64,000 nucleotides of DNA from Streptococcus iniae (GTDB lineage: Bacteria; Bacillota; Bacilli; Lactobacillales; Streptococcaceae), in assembly GCF_030732225.1 (NCBI RefSeq), contig NZ_CP132230.1, forward strand, positions 1,702,001-1,766,000. Reading direction: 5' to 3'. The translations under genes were made by a program, and so were the position numbers. Below the pieces are notes generated by a model. The model saw only the letters and a program-made list of their open reading frames with translations. It did not search any database and was not told the origin of the DNA. Shown piece by piece: positions 37,791 through 48,399 of this stretch; positions within the stretch are counted from its first letter, which is position 1; the number at the start of each line of letters is the position of its first letter.

Positions 37791-38582
37791 CTATTTCCCT
37801 TGAAAATTAGGACGACGCCTTTCACTATATGCTCTAACACCTTCTTTGAAGTCTTCTTTAAAGGCTAAACTTTCTTGTAATTGTAATTCTAATGGTGCAT
37901 AAGATTCCCAATCTTGGAAATAACTCTGCCAAACCAACTGTTTCATGGCTGCATAAGAATTTGAAGAACCGCGTCTTAAGCGTTTTAAGACCTTTGCTTC
38001 CAAAGCTTCTAACTTTTCAGATTCTGATACGGCATAAACAAATCCATAATCTAAAGCTTTTTCAGCTGATACTGCTTCACCTGTCATCACCAAGTGTGTT
38101 GCTCGGTTCAATCCTATTGCTCTTGTAAGCAGAAATAAACCACCTGCATCCGGAGCAAGACCCACATTGACAAATGCTTGAACAAACTTGGCATCCTTAC
38201 TTGCAATGCAGAAATCTACAGCAAGGGCAATGTTAAATGCTGCACCAGCAACTGCACCATCTGCACATAGAATAACAGGTTTCGGTAATTTCTTAATGGC
38301 CAAGGAAATATCCTGAACAAGCTCTGCTATTTTGACAAGCGACTCAATGTTGTCATTGTCCACAGCATTTTGCATCTCAACTAAATCACCGCCTACTGAG
38401 AACAGTTTTCCCACTGCTTTAATAACTAAAAAGCGAAGGCCTGCGTCTTTCTCAACCTTTTCAATAGCCTCAAGTATTTCTAAACAAATAGGAATATTGA
38501 AACCATTTGAAACATGCGGACGGTTTAAGGTCAATATGGCAAGATCATTATTTTTTTCAAAAATAATGTGTTGATAGTCCAT
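37791..38582 (-). CDS. fabM: trans-2, cis-3-decenoyl-ACP isomerase FabM
   Basis: FabM makes unsaturated fatty acids in streptococci by isomerising trans-2-decenoyl-ACP. This 263-residue crotonase-superfamily protein has oxyanion-hole segments [10 protein letters not shown] and [19 protein letters not shown], and the family [13 protein letters not shown]. The identification over a generic enoyl-CoA hydratase rests on its place next to fabT. It has its own FabT box upstream. Confidence 0.9.
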   Translation of the reverse strand: MDYQHIIFEKNNDLAILTLNRPHVSNGFNIPICLEILEAIEKVEKDAGLRFLVIKAVGKLFSVGGDLVEMQNAVDNDNIESLVKIAELVQDISLAIKKLPKPVILCADGAVAGAAFNIALAVDFCIASKDAKFVQAFVNVGLAPDAGGLFLLTRAIGLNRATHLVMTGEAVSAEKALDYGFVYAVSESEKLEALEAKVLKRLRRGSSNSYAAMKQLVWQSYFQDWESYAPLELQLQESLAFKEDFKEGVRAYSERRRPNFQGK

Positions 38583-38632
38583 CTTCTACCCCCTTCTAGA
38601 GTATCGAAACATATAGTTTTAAAATGAAATAA

Positions 38633-38645
38633 TTTGATTGTCAAA
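38633..38645 (-). promoter_or_regulatory. FabT box upstream of fabM
   Basis: TTTGATTGTCAAA is a perfect TTTGA-N3-TCAAA palindrome, 50 bases upstream of the fabM start. Confidence 0.8.
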
Positions 38646-38763
38646 CTATCTTGGATTTATTTTACAACAGATAAGTTAATCTTGCAAGAAAAAAATACAG
38701 AAAATAAAAAAATAACACTTGTCAATAGGAGATTTCCCATCAAAAAGTGTTATTTTATAGCTA

Positions 38764-39900
38764 TTAGATATCTTCTAAAGCATCTTTCATTTTATCAAAG
38801 AAGCCTTTTTTCTTTGGACTTGAAATATCTTCACCACTTGCCTTAGCAAAGGCTTGTAATGCTTCTTTTTGCTCATGATTGAGTTTGGTTGGTGTTACAA
38901 CTGTAATCGTCACATGTTGGTCCCCCTGACCAGCGCCACGTAATTTGGGAGCACCTTTGCCTTTTAGACGGAAGGTTTTACCTGTCTGAGTCCCTGCTGG
39001 AATTGACATCTCCACATCACCATGAACTGTTGGAATATCAACAGTATCACCTAAGGCAGCTTGAACAAAACTAATGTTCAAATCATAGTAGATTGTCGAT
39101 CCATTTCGTTCAAATTTCTTGCTTGGTAAAACATTCAAGACAACAAAGAGATCGCCATATGGGCCACCGTTAAAGCCAGCTTCACCTTGACCTTGCAGTC
39201 TAATTTGCTGACCTGTTTCAACACCTGCTGGAATTTTAACCGAAACTTTGTGTGTTTTCTTTTCATGACCAGTCCCATGACAAGTATGACAAGGTTCTTT
39301 GATTTCTTTACCACTACCATGACAAACATCACAGGTAACTTGTCGGCGCATCATGCCAAGAGGGGTTTGCGTATCAACATTGATCACACCTGCACCATGA
39401 CAGCGACCACAGGTAACTGGGCTTGTTCCTGGTTTAGCACCTGATCCTGAGCAAGTTCCACAAGTTGACTCACGGTGATAGCTCACTTCTTTTTCGGTTC
39501 CAAAAACAGCCTCTTCAAAATCTAGATTGACACGGTATTGCAAGTCATCACCTTGACGAGGAGCATTTGGATGACGTGAAGCACCACCGCCACCAAAGAA
39601 ACTTGAGAAAATGTCCTCAAAGCCACCAAAACCACCTCCGTCAAAACCACCTCCAAAGCCGCCACCAAAACCACCACCTTGGGCACCAGCAGCTCCATAT
39701 TGGTCATAAGACGCACGTTTTTGAGAATCACTCAAAGTCTCATAAGCTTCTTGAACATCCTTATATTTTTGTTCAGCCCCTGACTCCTTATTGATATCTG
39801 GATGGTATTTCTTAGACATCTTACGATAGGCTTTTTTGATTTCGTCCTGAGAAGCATCCTTAGACACCCCCAAACGATCATAGAATTCAGTATTGTTCAT
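38764..39900 (-). CDS. dnaJ: Chaperone DnaJ (Hsp40)
   Basis: DnaJ is the co-chaperone that stimulates DnaK ATP hydrolysis. It has 378 residues from the ATG at 39900 ([12 protein letters not shown]); a 30-residue upstream extension was rejected because the J domain normally starts here. The order is J domain with HPD (in YHPDINKE), a long Gly/Phe-rich linker (about 75-105), four CxxCxGxG zinc repeats (about 145-210) and the substrate-binding C-terminal domains. The ribosome binding site is weak. It is separated from dnaK by two terminator-like hairpins. Confidence 0.96.
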   Translation of the reverse strand: MNNTEFYDRLGVSKDASQDEIKKAYRKMSKKYHPDINKESGAEQKYKDVQEAYETLSDSQKRASYDQYGAAGAQGGGFGGGFGGGFDGGGFGGFEDIFSSFFGGGGASRHPNAPRQGDDLQYRVNLDFEEAVFGTEKEVSYHRESTCGTCSGSGAKPGTSPVTCGRCHGAGVINVDTQTPLGMMRRQVTCDVCHGSGKEIKEPCHTCHGTGHEKKTHKVSVKIPAGVETGQQIRLQGQGEAGFNGGPYGDLFVVLNVLPSKKFERNGSTIYYDLNISFVQAALGDTVDIPTVHGDVEMSIPAGTQTGKTFRLKGKGAPKLRGAGQGDQHVTITVVTPTKLNHEQKEALQAFAKASGEDISSPKKKGFFDKMKDALEDI

Positions 39901-40044
39901 AAAATAAGATACCAAGACCGTAAAAAGCAAAGTGAAAATAGGAAATCGATAGAAATTCTGATTTCTATACGGTTTATCTTTTTCACACAACTTTTAGGTC
40001 GGGTTCAATTCCTTTCATTGAATTAATGCGTAATAAATCACTGA

Positions 40045-40095
40045 AAAACAACTCTTATGCTTTTTGCAAGCACTGCTTGTTAAGAGCTGTTTAAC
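40045..40095 (-). terminator. Second terminator-like hairpin between dnaK and dnaJ
   Basis: On the minus strand AACAGCTCTTA pairs with TAAGAGTTGTT (11 bp, one G-U), enclosing an inner CAAGC/GCTTG hairpin, and is followed by TTTTTC. Terminator function is inferred. Confidence 0.55.
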
Positions 40096-40123
40096 TTTTC
40101 CTTAAGTACAGGTCTTTCTAGCC

Positions 40124-40151
40124 AAAAACAGAGGCTGGGGTACAACCTCTG
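40124..40151 (-). terminator. Terminator downstream of dnaK
   Basis: CAGAGG (complement of 40146-40151) pairs with CCTCTG (40129-40134), then five T. The GAGGCTGGGG loop arm resembles the common streptococcal terminator-associated GAGGCTGGG motif. Confidence 0.75.
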
Positions 40152-40220
40152 ATTTGTGACTTCATCATAAGTAAGTCTGTTAGCTGACACTTACTCATGT
40201 GTTTAAACATGTTTTAAGGA

Positions 40221-42395
<2,175 letters not shown>

Positions 42396-42935
42396 CTAAT
42401 TATAAACAATAACCATTGCTGGTCTTAATAGACGTTCATGTAATTTGTAGCCTTTTTGGAAGACTTGAGCAATGGTATCTGCTGGATGTTCGTCATCAGC
42501 AGGTAAGGTTTGGACAGCCATGTGCAAATTATGGTCAAAACTTTCAACTGTTACTTCTTCAATACCTTCTTCTTTAAGGGCTTGAACTAAGCTTTCTTGA
42601 ACCATCTCGAGGCCTTTTTTAACATCATCTGTTAAGCCTTCAACTGCCAATGCTCGCTCCAAATTATCTAGACTTGGTAAGATTTTTTTTGCCAAGTCTT
42701 GTGAACGGTAGCGTTGCAAGGTTTGACGTTCTTCATTTGAGCGACGCTGAATATTTTGCATCTCTGCGTGTGCACGAAGGTATTTGTTTTCAAATTCATC
42801 AGCACGTTCATTAGCAAGTTCTAGTTCTGATTTTTCAGGACTTTCTTCTTGGACTGGCTGGTCAGCTTCTACTTCTTGCTCAACTTCTTCGATAATTTCT
42901 TCGTTTTTGATGTCTTCATCATGTTTTTGTGACAA
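42396..42935 (-). CDS. grpE: Nucleotide exchange factor GrpE
   Basis: GrpE releases ADP from DnaK. It has 179 residues from a TTG at 42935 that follows GAGGTG by six bases; an in-frame GTG three codons upstream overlaps that site. An acidic N-terminus (Glu-rich, residues 1-40) precedes the long coiled coil ([27 protein letters not shown]) and the beta domain with the signature HNLHMAVQ and [18 protein letters not shown]. It lies between hrcA and dnaK in the CIRCE-controlled operon. Confidence 0.94.
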   Translation of the reverse strand: MSQKHDEDIKNEEIIEEVEQEVEADQPVQEESPEKSELELANERADEFENKYLRAHAEMQNIQRRSNEERQTLQRYRSQDLAKKILPSLDNLERALAVEGLTDDVKKGLEMVQESLVQALKEEGIEEVTVESFDHNLHMAVQTLPADDEHPADTIAQVFQKGYKLHERLLRPAMVIVYN

Positions 42936-42980
42936 AAGAAGCACCTCTTTCTTTTTTCATTTTAATAGCGCAGCTTTCTA

Positions 42981-44015
42981 CTAATTCACTTCATAGTGAT
43001 TGCTGTTCAAATAGCGATAGTAGTCTCTCAATTTAACCGCCAGTATTTTGCCGACGACATTAATTAAACTAACATTACGTCTATAATTCATATCAATCGG
43101 ACCAATAAGGCTGAGCAGGCCAAATCCTCGGTAAGGAATGAGAAACTTGTAGGTCAATAAACTCAAATTAGCAAGTGCTGCTTCGCTACTATCAGCAACT
43201 TGTACTGTAGCCATCTCATTTTCAGCCATACTCTGGCGAATGGTAAGGGCTAACTCTTGCTCTTTGTCTAAAAACTGATAGGTTTTAAGACCTGAGTAAT
43301 CGAGTGCATTGATTTTACCTGAAACAAATATGGTTTCTTGGAAAAGCCCTTTGAAAATATAGTCAAACAAATCCAAAACATTATCTGTTACTGTAAAATA
43401 TTTTTGCAAAATCTGAGGGATTTCAGTTCTTAATTTATAATGAACATCCATCAACTCTCTTCCTATTAACCGTTGGTCTACAATTTCTTTGATTCGAACC
43501 AAGTCACGACTTAGAAAGTTCTTAGGAATAGCAAACTGTACAGTTAACGGCTTTGATTCATCTAAATTCAAAATAGCTAAGGCATCATGATTTGATAATT
43601 GGACGATATCAAAAGCGGTTAATTTTTGCCGAGATGGCTCAACATCTAAAATAGCTACCGAGTAGCCTGTCATCTCAGCTAAAACATGACCAGCTTTTGC
43701 TAAAATATCTTCCAATCTAAAAGCTTCAAAATCAAATGCTTTGACCAGATGATAAATATCACCCTCATCAATGCTATCAAGATTTAAAGAATGCTCAACA
43801 AAGTACTTGAAGCCAGCTGGACTTGGCATGCGTCCACTTGAAGTATGAGCTTTTTCAAGCAAACCTAGCTTTTCCAGCTTAGCCATGTCATTTCGAATGG
43901 TTGCGCTACTGCTATCAATGCTGGCTTGTAAAGCTTTTGAACCAACTGGTTCATGTGTTTGCGTGAACAAATCAACAATCAAATTAAGAATGTCATTTTG
44001 TCTTTCCGTAATCAC
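42981..44015 (-). CDS. hrcA: Heat-inducible transcription repressor HrcA
   Basis: HrcA represses the dnaK operon by binding CIRCE, and is kept active by GroEL. It has 344 residues from a GTG at 44015 ([10 protein letters not shown]), with AAGGGGTGG upstream; an ATG 11 codons earlier lies inside the proximal CIRCE and was rejected. The N-terminal winged helix shows EPVGSKALQ and [33 protein letters not shown]-like and insertion domains follow. It is first in hrcA-grpE-dnaK. Confidence 0.96.
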   Translation of the reverse strand: MITERQNDILNLIVDLFTQTHEPVGSKALQASIDSSSATIRNDMAKLEKLGLLEKAHTSSGRMPSPAGFKYFVEHSLNLDSIDEGDIYHLVKAFDFEAFRLEDILAKAGHVLAEMTGYSVAILDVEPSRQKLTAFDIVQLSNHDALAILNLDESKPLTVQFAIPKNFLSRDLVRIKEIVDQRLIGRELMDVHYKLRTEIPQILQKYFTVTDNVLDLFDYIFKGLFQETIFVSGKINALDYSGLKTYQFLDKEQELALTIRQSMAENEMATVQVADSSEAALANLSLLTYKFLIPYRGFGLLSLIGPIDMNYRRNVSLINVVGKILAVKLRDYYRYLNSNHYEVN

Positions 44016-44037
44016 AAGGCAACCACCCCTTCCACTC

Positions 44038-44064
44038 TTAGCACTCACATATAAAGACTGCTAA
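44038..44064 (-). promoter_or_regulatory. CIRCE element proximal to hrcA
   Basis: TTAGCACTC (44038-44046), a nine-base spacer and GACTGCTAA (44056-44064) match the CIRCE consensus TTAGCACTC-N9-GAGTGCTAA with one mismatch. It lies just downstream of the hrcA -10, where HrcA binding blocks transcription. Confidence 0.92.
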
Positions 44065-44075
44065 CTTATATTTCC

Positions 44076-44103
44076 ATTATACTCCATATTAAGAGCTTGT
44101 CAA
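44076..44103 (-). promoter_or_regulatory. hrcA operon promoter
   Basis: A perfect sigma-A promoter read leftwards: -35 TTGACA (44098-44103), a 16-bp spacer and -10 TATAAT (44076-44081). It is flanked by the two CIRCE-type repeats. Confidence 0.93.
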
Positions 44104-44114
44104 GAAAAAAACAC

Positions 44115-44146
44115 AAAAAATTAGCACTCTTTTAAAAGAGTGCTAA
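44115..44146 (-). terminator. Terminator that is also a CIRCE-like repeat
   Basis: TTAGCACTC (44121-44129) and GAGTGCTAA (44138-44146) are perfect CIRCE half sites but spaced by eight bases (TTTTAAAA, which extends the stem). On the minus strand it is followed by six T (44115-44120), making a strong intrinsic terminator for the upstream hydrolase operon, 11 bases before the hrcA -35. Confidence 0.88.
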
Positions 44147-44150
44147 TTCC

Positions 44151-44735
44151 TTAATCGTATTGCGTTAATTCCTGATCTTCAATGATTTTTATCAACTTAT
44201 TTGAATAGTTGCTATCATAAGGATAAATGTATTCACCTAAGGTTTTAGCAGGTTCCTTATAACCTTTTTGAGTAGCAAGTTTACGATAAAGCTCCTTATC
44301 CCAAACCTGACCAGATTTTAAACGTCTTAAATAATCTTCAATGGATGTTTGCCAATCTTTATACCTAGCAAATCGAACCTTACTGTTTGCTTCAGCATTA
44401 ACAAGAGGATGACTTGTTACCAAGAGCACTGATTCTTGACCAGTCCTTGCCTGTAAAGCAAAAAGGTTGCGGTATTTGTGAGATAAAAGGCTTGTTCCAT
44501 TTTGGCTCTCTAAAAGGGCTTGTCCAATAAGAAGGGATGGTCGAATGCCATAAGCTTCTGCTTGTGGTTTAATGTCTCGACTAATAACCTTTATAAATTC
44601 TTCTGTTGTATAAGGACTTGCAACGACTTGTTTTGCCTCTGGTGTTTTTGATTGGAAAATCATCGGAATAATCACACAAAATAGAAAGGCTGCAAATATC
44701 ACCAAAAACACTTGGAATTTCAGTCTATTTCTCAT
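44151..44735 (-). CDS. Glucosaminidase-domain (FlgJ-like) peptidoglycan hydrolase
   Basis: This 194-residue protein has one N-terminal transmembrane segment (about 7-26), so it is membrane-anchored or secreted. A PF01832-type endo-beta-N-acetylglucosaminidase domain follows: SLLIGQALLESQNGTSLLSHKYRNLFALQ (catalytic Glu in ALLES) and VRFARYKDWQTSIEDYLRRL. No wall-binding repeats are present. It is probably involved in wall turnover with the adjacent carboxypeptidase, whose stop overlaps its start by four bases. Confidence 0.87.
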   Translation of the reverse strand: MRNRLKFQVFLVIFAAFLFCVIIPMIFQSKTPEAKQVVASPYTTEEFIKVISRDIKPQAEAYGIRPSLLIGQALLESQNGTSLLSHKYRNLFALQARTGQESVLLVTSHPLVNAEANSKVRFARYKDWQTSIEDYLRRLKSGQVWDKELYRKLATQKGYKEPAKTLGEYIYPYDSNYSNKLIKIIEDQELTQYD

Positions 44736-45475
44736 TTCTTCTCCTTCAATAATGCAATATATTCCTCTAATGACAGATTATGTTTTGTCATATATTTCGC
44801 GGATTCCTTACCAACATAACGGTAATGCCAATCTTCATAGCCAACACCCGTGCTGTGTTTTTTATCTTCTTGGAAACGTAAAACAAAACCATAGTCAGGA
44901 GCAATTTTTTCAATTTGCTTAACACTATCTGGATAACTTTGGTTAAGGTAATCCGATGTTCCCATATCTATTGCCAAACCTGTATTATGTTCACTGGCTT
45001 TAGGAGGTTGTGAATAGGCTTGCACACGTTTTTCTGCAGCTTCTGGGGTTAAACTTGGATCACTAGCCATTTCCTGCTCAATATATGACTGATAAAGTTG
45101 CGTTTGTGTTTCAACACTACGATAACCTGAGATTAAATGTTCTTGAGGGTCAATTGCTTGTGCAGCAGCTAAAAACTCCGCAGTTGCATCTGCGATACGT
45201 TCATCAATAAAAATACCATTTATCTCAACCACTACAGGATTAAGTTCCTCTTTCATATTTTCTCTATTAATCAAGGTTAATTGCCAATCTGTAGCAGACA
45301 CCTTAGGCAAATGAGCACCTTTATTTTTTTTCTGACTGCTTTTTACAACTTGTTTGCTTTGTTGATTGTGAACGGTTTGAGTGCTGTCTTCTTTAATAAA
45401 CATATACAAACAAGAAATGAAAAGAATAACAATTAATCCCTTTAAAAGAAATCCTAAGACGTTATTATTTTTCAT
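44732..45475 (-). CDS. VanY-family D-alanyl-D-alanine carboxypeptidase (M15B)
   Basis: This 247-residue protein has an uncleaved signal anchor (about 8-26, LLKGLIVILFISCLYMF) and a zinc peptidase domain. Motifs: SGYRSVETQTQLYQSYI, ASEHNTGLAIDMG (zinc His and Asp) and EDWHYRYVG (catalytic Glu, zinc His). It acts on peptidoglycan stem peptides outside the membrane. It is paralogous to the lipoprotein at 27321-28016. Its start overlaps the end of the mutase-like gene and its stop overlaps the glucosaminidase gene, so the three form one operon. Confidence 0.88.
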   Translation of the reverse strand: MKNNNVLGFLLKGLIVILFISCLYMFIKEDSTQTVHNQQSKQVVKSSQKKNKGAHLPKVSATDWQLTLINRENMKEELNPVVVEINGIFIDERIADATAEFLAAAQAIDPQEHLISGYRSVETQTQLYQSYIEQEMASDPSLTPEAAEKRVQAYSQPPKASEHNTGLAIDMGTSDYLNQSYPDSVKQIEKIAPDYGFVLRFQEDKKHSTGVGYEDWHYRYVGKESAKYMTKHNLSLEEYIALLKEKK

Positions 45476-46172
45476 GTGACATCTTTTCTATTATCTGACG
45501 CCCACAATGACGGTAAGTCATATCACCCACTGTCTCAATAGCAAATTGACCATTTTCATAGGTCACAACTGAAATACTACCATTATCAATGTATTGTTTT
45601 TCACGGTTTGGATCAATTAACCACATAAAGGTTCCAATGGTCATGCCGTGACTGACAACAATGGCATTTCCTCCGCCAGCATTTTCAATAGCCAATGCCA
45701 TAGCTTCAAAACCATCATAAATCCGTTTACTCAAGACTTCCCATGGTTCCGCCCAATTGGCAGTATCAACTTCAACAATACTTTGAGCTAATTCTGGATA
45801 GGTCACATCTTTCATGTTCTCTTTCCCCTCAAATGCCTTAGTTCTTGGCAATACTCCTAGGAAAAGTTCTGAATCATAGGCCCCATCTAAACTGCCAAAA
45901 CACCACTCTCGAATTCGTTTATCCCTTGTATAGGGAAGAAATTCATTTTCAGACTCTCTTAGAATAATTTCCATGGTTAACATGGTTCTGCCAGAATCGC
46001 TCGAAAAGGCTGCTTTAAAAGGGATTGCAGCTTCTTTTAAACCTAAACCAAGTTCACGAATACCTTCTTCCCCCAACTTTGTTAAAGGGGTGTCACTCCA
46101 GCCTTGAGCACGTCCAATAGTATTAAACATTGTTTTGCCATGACGAGCAATGTATAGTTTTGTTTTAGTCAT
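45465..46172 (-). CDS. Histidine phosphatase (phosphoglycerate mutase-like) protein
   Basis: This 235-residue histidine-phosphatase-superfamily enzyme starts at ATG 46172 behind GGAGGATATT. Phospho-acceptor RHG is seen in LYIARHGKTMFN and the second His in VVSHGMTIG. It is probably not a glycolytic mutase: the sequence resembles broad phosphatases of streptococci and the substrate is unknown. It overlaps the next gene by 11 bases and heads a three-gene operon with two wall hydrolases. Confidence 0.88.
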   Translation of the reverse strand: MTKTKLYIARHGKTMFNTIGRAQGWSDTPLTKLGEEGIRELGLGLKEAAIPFKAAFSSDSGRTMLTMEIILRESENEFLPYTRDKRIREWCFGSLDGAYDSELFLGVLPRTKAFEGKENMKDVTYPELAQSIVEVDTANWAEPWEVLSKRIYDGFEAMALAIENAGGGNAIVVSHGMTIGTFMWLIDPNREKQYIDNGSISVVTYENGQFAIETVGDMTYRHCGRQIIEKMSHEK

Positions 46173-46196
46173 AATATCCTCCAAATCCTCCTTTAT

Positions 46197-46225
46197 ATTA
46201 TAGCATTAAATGAAAACACTCGCAA
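46197..46225 (-). promoter_or_regulatory. Promoter of the mutase-carboxypeptidase-glucosaminidase operon
   Basis: -35 TTGCGA (46220-46225), 17-bp spacer and -10 TATAAT (46197-46202), read leftwards. The -35 lies inside the loop and stem of the preceding terminator. Confidence 0.7.
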
Positions 46226-46240
46226 AAACATGCGAGTATT
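46212..46240 (-). terminator. Terminator of the ACT-PFL operon
   Basis: ACTCGCA/TGCGAGT (46231-46237 with 46218-46224) forms a 7-bp GC-rich stem with a six-base loop, followed on the minus strand by GTTTTC. Confidence 0.78.
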
Positions 46241-46244
46241 TCTA

Positions 46245-47582
46245 CTAGTTTTTAAAACTATGTATAGGGGCTGGAATTTGGCCGCCTCTAGCAATAAAGC
46301 TGGCAGAGGAATTAGGATTAACTGCCACGACAGGAGCTGTCCCAAGTAAACCACCAAAGGCAATCATATCACCAACTTTCCCTTTAGGAATAATCCGAAC
46401 CGCTGTTGTCTTTTGATTAATGACACCAATAGCTGCTTCATCAGCAATCATGGCTGCAATCGTTTCATAAGGGGTTTCTTCTGGGATGGCAATCATGTCT
46501 AGTCCTACTGAACAAATAGCAGTCATGGCTTCTAATTTTTCTAGATTAAGCGATCCATTTTGCACCGCAGCAATCATGCCTTCATCTTCTGAAACTGGAA
46601 TAAATGCTCCTGATAGGCCGCCAACCTGGTTACAGGCCATTACGCCACCTTTTTTAACAGCATCATTCAACAATGCCAGTGCTGCAGTTGTTCCATGAGT
46701 GCCAACCATTTCAAGTCCCATTTCCTCCAGAACACGCGCAACCGAGTCTCCAACTGCCGGTGTAGGCGCTAGCGATAAGTCCACAATACCAAATTTAACA
46801 CCTAGACGTTCACTTGCCATTTGCCCAACCAGTTGACCAATACGTGTGATTTTAAAGGCTGTTTTCTTAACCGTCTCTGCTAAAACATCAAAGCTTTCTC
46901 CTCGAACTTTCTCAAGAGCACGCTTAACCACACCAGGTCCAGAGACTCCAACATTGATCACCACATCTGCTTCACCAACACCGTGAAAGGCACCAGCCAT
47001 AAAAGGATTGTCCTCAACAGCATTCGCAAAAACAACTAATTTGGCTGCACCTAAGTCTGACAGTTGTGCTGTTTCTTTGATAATTCGACCCATATCTGCA
47101 ACAGCTGTCATATTAATACCTGACTTGGTTGAACCAATATTAACTGACGAACACACTTTATCTGTTTCAGCAAGGGCACGAGGAATAGAATTGATGAGTA
47201 TTTCATCACCTTTTTGATAGCCTTTTTGCACGAGTGCCGAAAAACCACCAATAAAATCAACACCAATGTCATAAGCTGCTTTATCAAGAGCCTTGGCCAA
47301 AGGCAAATAATCATTTGCATCCGTCGCTGCACCAATTAAAGCAATAGGAGTTACCGAAACTCGTTTATTAACGATGGGTATACCCAATTCAGACGCAATC
47401 TCATCACCAACTGCAACTAAGTTGCCCGCTTTTGAAACAATTTTTTGATAGATTTTTTCCGCTGCTCGGTTAATATCTGAGTCAATACAATCCAAAAGGG
47501 AAATCCCCATGGTAATAGTGCGAATATCAAAATGTTGTTCTTCAATCATTTCAATCGTTTCGCGAACTTGTCTAATATCCAT
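46245..47582 (-). CDS. PFL-family protein, UPF0210 / DUF711
   Basis: This 445-residue soluble protein belongs to the UPF0210 (DUF711) family, which has a fold related to pyruvate formate-lyase. Conserved stretches include [32 protein letters not shown] and a Gly-rich middle ([16 protein letters not shown]). No glycyl-radical or paired-Cys site of true PFL is seen, so it is not expected to be a formate-lyase. The biochemical role is unknown. It is always paired with the ACT-domain protein upstream, 11 bases away. Confidence 0.85.
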   Translation of the reverse strand: MDIRQVRETIEMIEEQHFDIRTITMGISLLDCIDSDINRAAEKIYQKIVSKAGNLVAVGDEIASELGIPIVNKRVSVTPIALIGAATDANDYLPLAKALDKAAYDIGVDFIGGFSALVQKGYQKGDEILINSIPRALAETDKVCSSVNIGSTKSGINMTAVADMGRIIKETAQLSDLGAAKLVVFANAVEDNPFMAGAFHGVGEADVVINVGVSGPGVVKRALEKVRGESFDVLAETVKKTAFKITRIGQLVGQMASERLGVKFGIVDLSLAPTPAVGDSVARVLEEMGLEMVGTHGTTAALALLNDAVKKGGVMACNQVGGLSGAFIPVSEDEGMIAAVQNGSLNLEKLEAMTAICSVGLDMIAIPEETPYETIAAMIADEAAIGVINQKTTAVRIIPKGKVGDMIAFGGLLGTAPVVAVNPNSSASFIARGGQIPAPIHSFKN

Positions 47583-47593
47583 TTGAGTTCTCC

Positions 47594-47860
47594 TTATAAG
47601 TTATGCATAGCATCAAAAATAGCGGTGCTTTGAATATTAATCTTAATGCCTCGTTTTTCCCCAAAAACGTCAAGCTCTTGTCGCAAAACAGTAAAATCTT
47701 TCTTATCCTCACTTGACACCACAGTCATCATGGTAAAATAGTCATCAAGAACGGTTTGAGAAATATCATCAATATTCAATCCAAGTTCTGCAATCTTACC
47801 TGAAACACCTGCAACAATACCTTTACTATCTTTCCCAACAACTGTGATAATGGCTTTCAT
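47594..47860 (-). CDS. ACT-domain protein (UPF0237)
   Basis: This 88-residue protein is a single ACT domain ([38 protein letters not shown]), which usually binds an amino acid or small ligand. ATG at 47860 sits after GGAGGTG; a start three codons upstream was rejected. Its strict pairing with the UPF0210 protein suggests a regulatory partner. Downstream coupling: 11 bases to the PFL-like gene. Confidence 0.88.
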   Translation of the reverse strand: MKAIITVVGKDSKGIVAGVSGKIAELGLNIDDISQTVLDDYFTMMTVVSSEDKKDFTVLRQELDVFGEKRGIKINIQSTAIFDAMHNL

Positions 47861-48067
47861 AGAAAGCACCTCCTTATATTTTGTTAAATTTTACCACAAA
47901 AAAATCTTATTTTCTATTATTTCTAAAGCATTCCCAAATAAAGTTGCACTAAGGTATCAAGAAAGACAAATAAAGCATTTTTTGTCATCAATTTGACACC
48001 AAATCTACATATAAGAAGACTATAATAAGCATGCAACCATTAAAAAGATAAGACATTTTTATGTTGC

Positions 48068-48100
48068 AAAAAAGCCCTTTGGATTTCCAGAGGGCTTTTT
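48068..48100. terminator. Bidirectional terminator after the GlsB-like gene
   Basis: AAAAAAGCCCTTTGG and CCAGAGGGCTTTTT (arms 48068-48082 and 48087-48100) form a strong stem with one G-U pair and a four-base loop, with T runs on both strands. Confidence 0.85.
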
Positions 48101-48103
48101 CGA

Positions 48104-48337
48104 TTATTTTCCTAAAAAATAAGAAACAACTGCAATGACAATCACTGCTCCTAAGATTGATGGGAAAATGGCCATGCCTGCCAAATGAATTCCCCAATGA
48201 CCAAACAAGGCTTGACCAACGGAAGAACCTATTAAACCTGCTGCAATATTAGTAAAGCAACCCATTTGCCCACCTTTTTCGGTGATTTTTCCTGCTATCA
48301 TTCCAATAATAGCTCCAACAATAATCGATCCAATCAT
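48104..48337 (-). CDS. GlsB/YeaQ/YmgE-family stress-response membrane protein
   Basis: This 77-residue protein has three hydrophobic segments (about 3-17, 28-45, 52-75) and the glycine-zipper pattern IVGAIIGMIAGKITEKGGQMG of the transglycosylase-associated/GlsB family. In related bacteria it accompanies general stress genes; its molecular role is unknown. AGGAGA lies before the ATG. It is monocistronic with a strong terminator. The 243-base gap to the ACT gene contains that gene's promoter region and a possible short plus-strand transcript. Confidence 0.88.
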   Translation of the reverse strand: MIGSIIVGAIIGMIAGKITEKGGQMGCFTNIAAGLIGSSVGQALFGHWGIHLAGMAIFPSILGAVIVIAVVSYFLGK

Positions 48338-48399
48338 AGTGTTCTCCTTCTAATTAATGAGATTATAGCATAATTTCTCAGTTTTCATTACATTGATGA

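Larger units (their letters stand above)
39901..40220. other. dnaK-dnaJ intergenic region
   Basis: This 320-base spacer has no gene. Reading leftwards it holds a hairpin with T run (40124-40151), a second complex hairpin (about 40045-40095) also followed by a T run, then an AT-rich stretch with a small palindrome AGAAAT-CAGA-ATTTCT that probably includes a dnaJ promoter, though no convincing -35/-10 pair was found. Confidence 0.65.

Noticed and set aside
39901..39990. A 30-residue N-terminal extension of DnaJ with a hydrophobic stretch, like a membrane-anchored J protein
   Set aside because: Normal DnaJ starts at the [12 protein letters not shown] methionine and gives the family length. The extension has no ribosome binding site and lies in the promoter region.
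47994..48027. TTGACA ... TATAAT as a strong plus-strand promoter
   Set aside because: The spacing is 22 bp, outside the sigma-A range. It was kept only as a weak hint for a small RNA.
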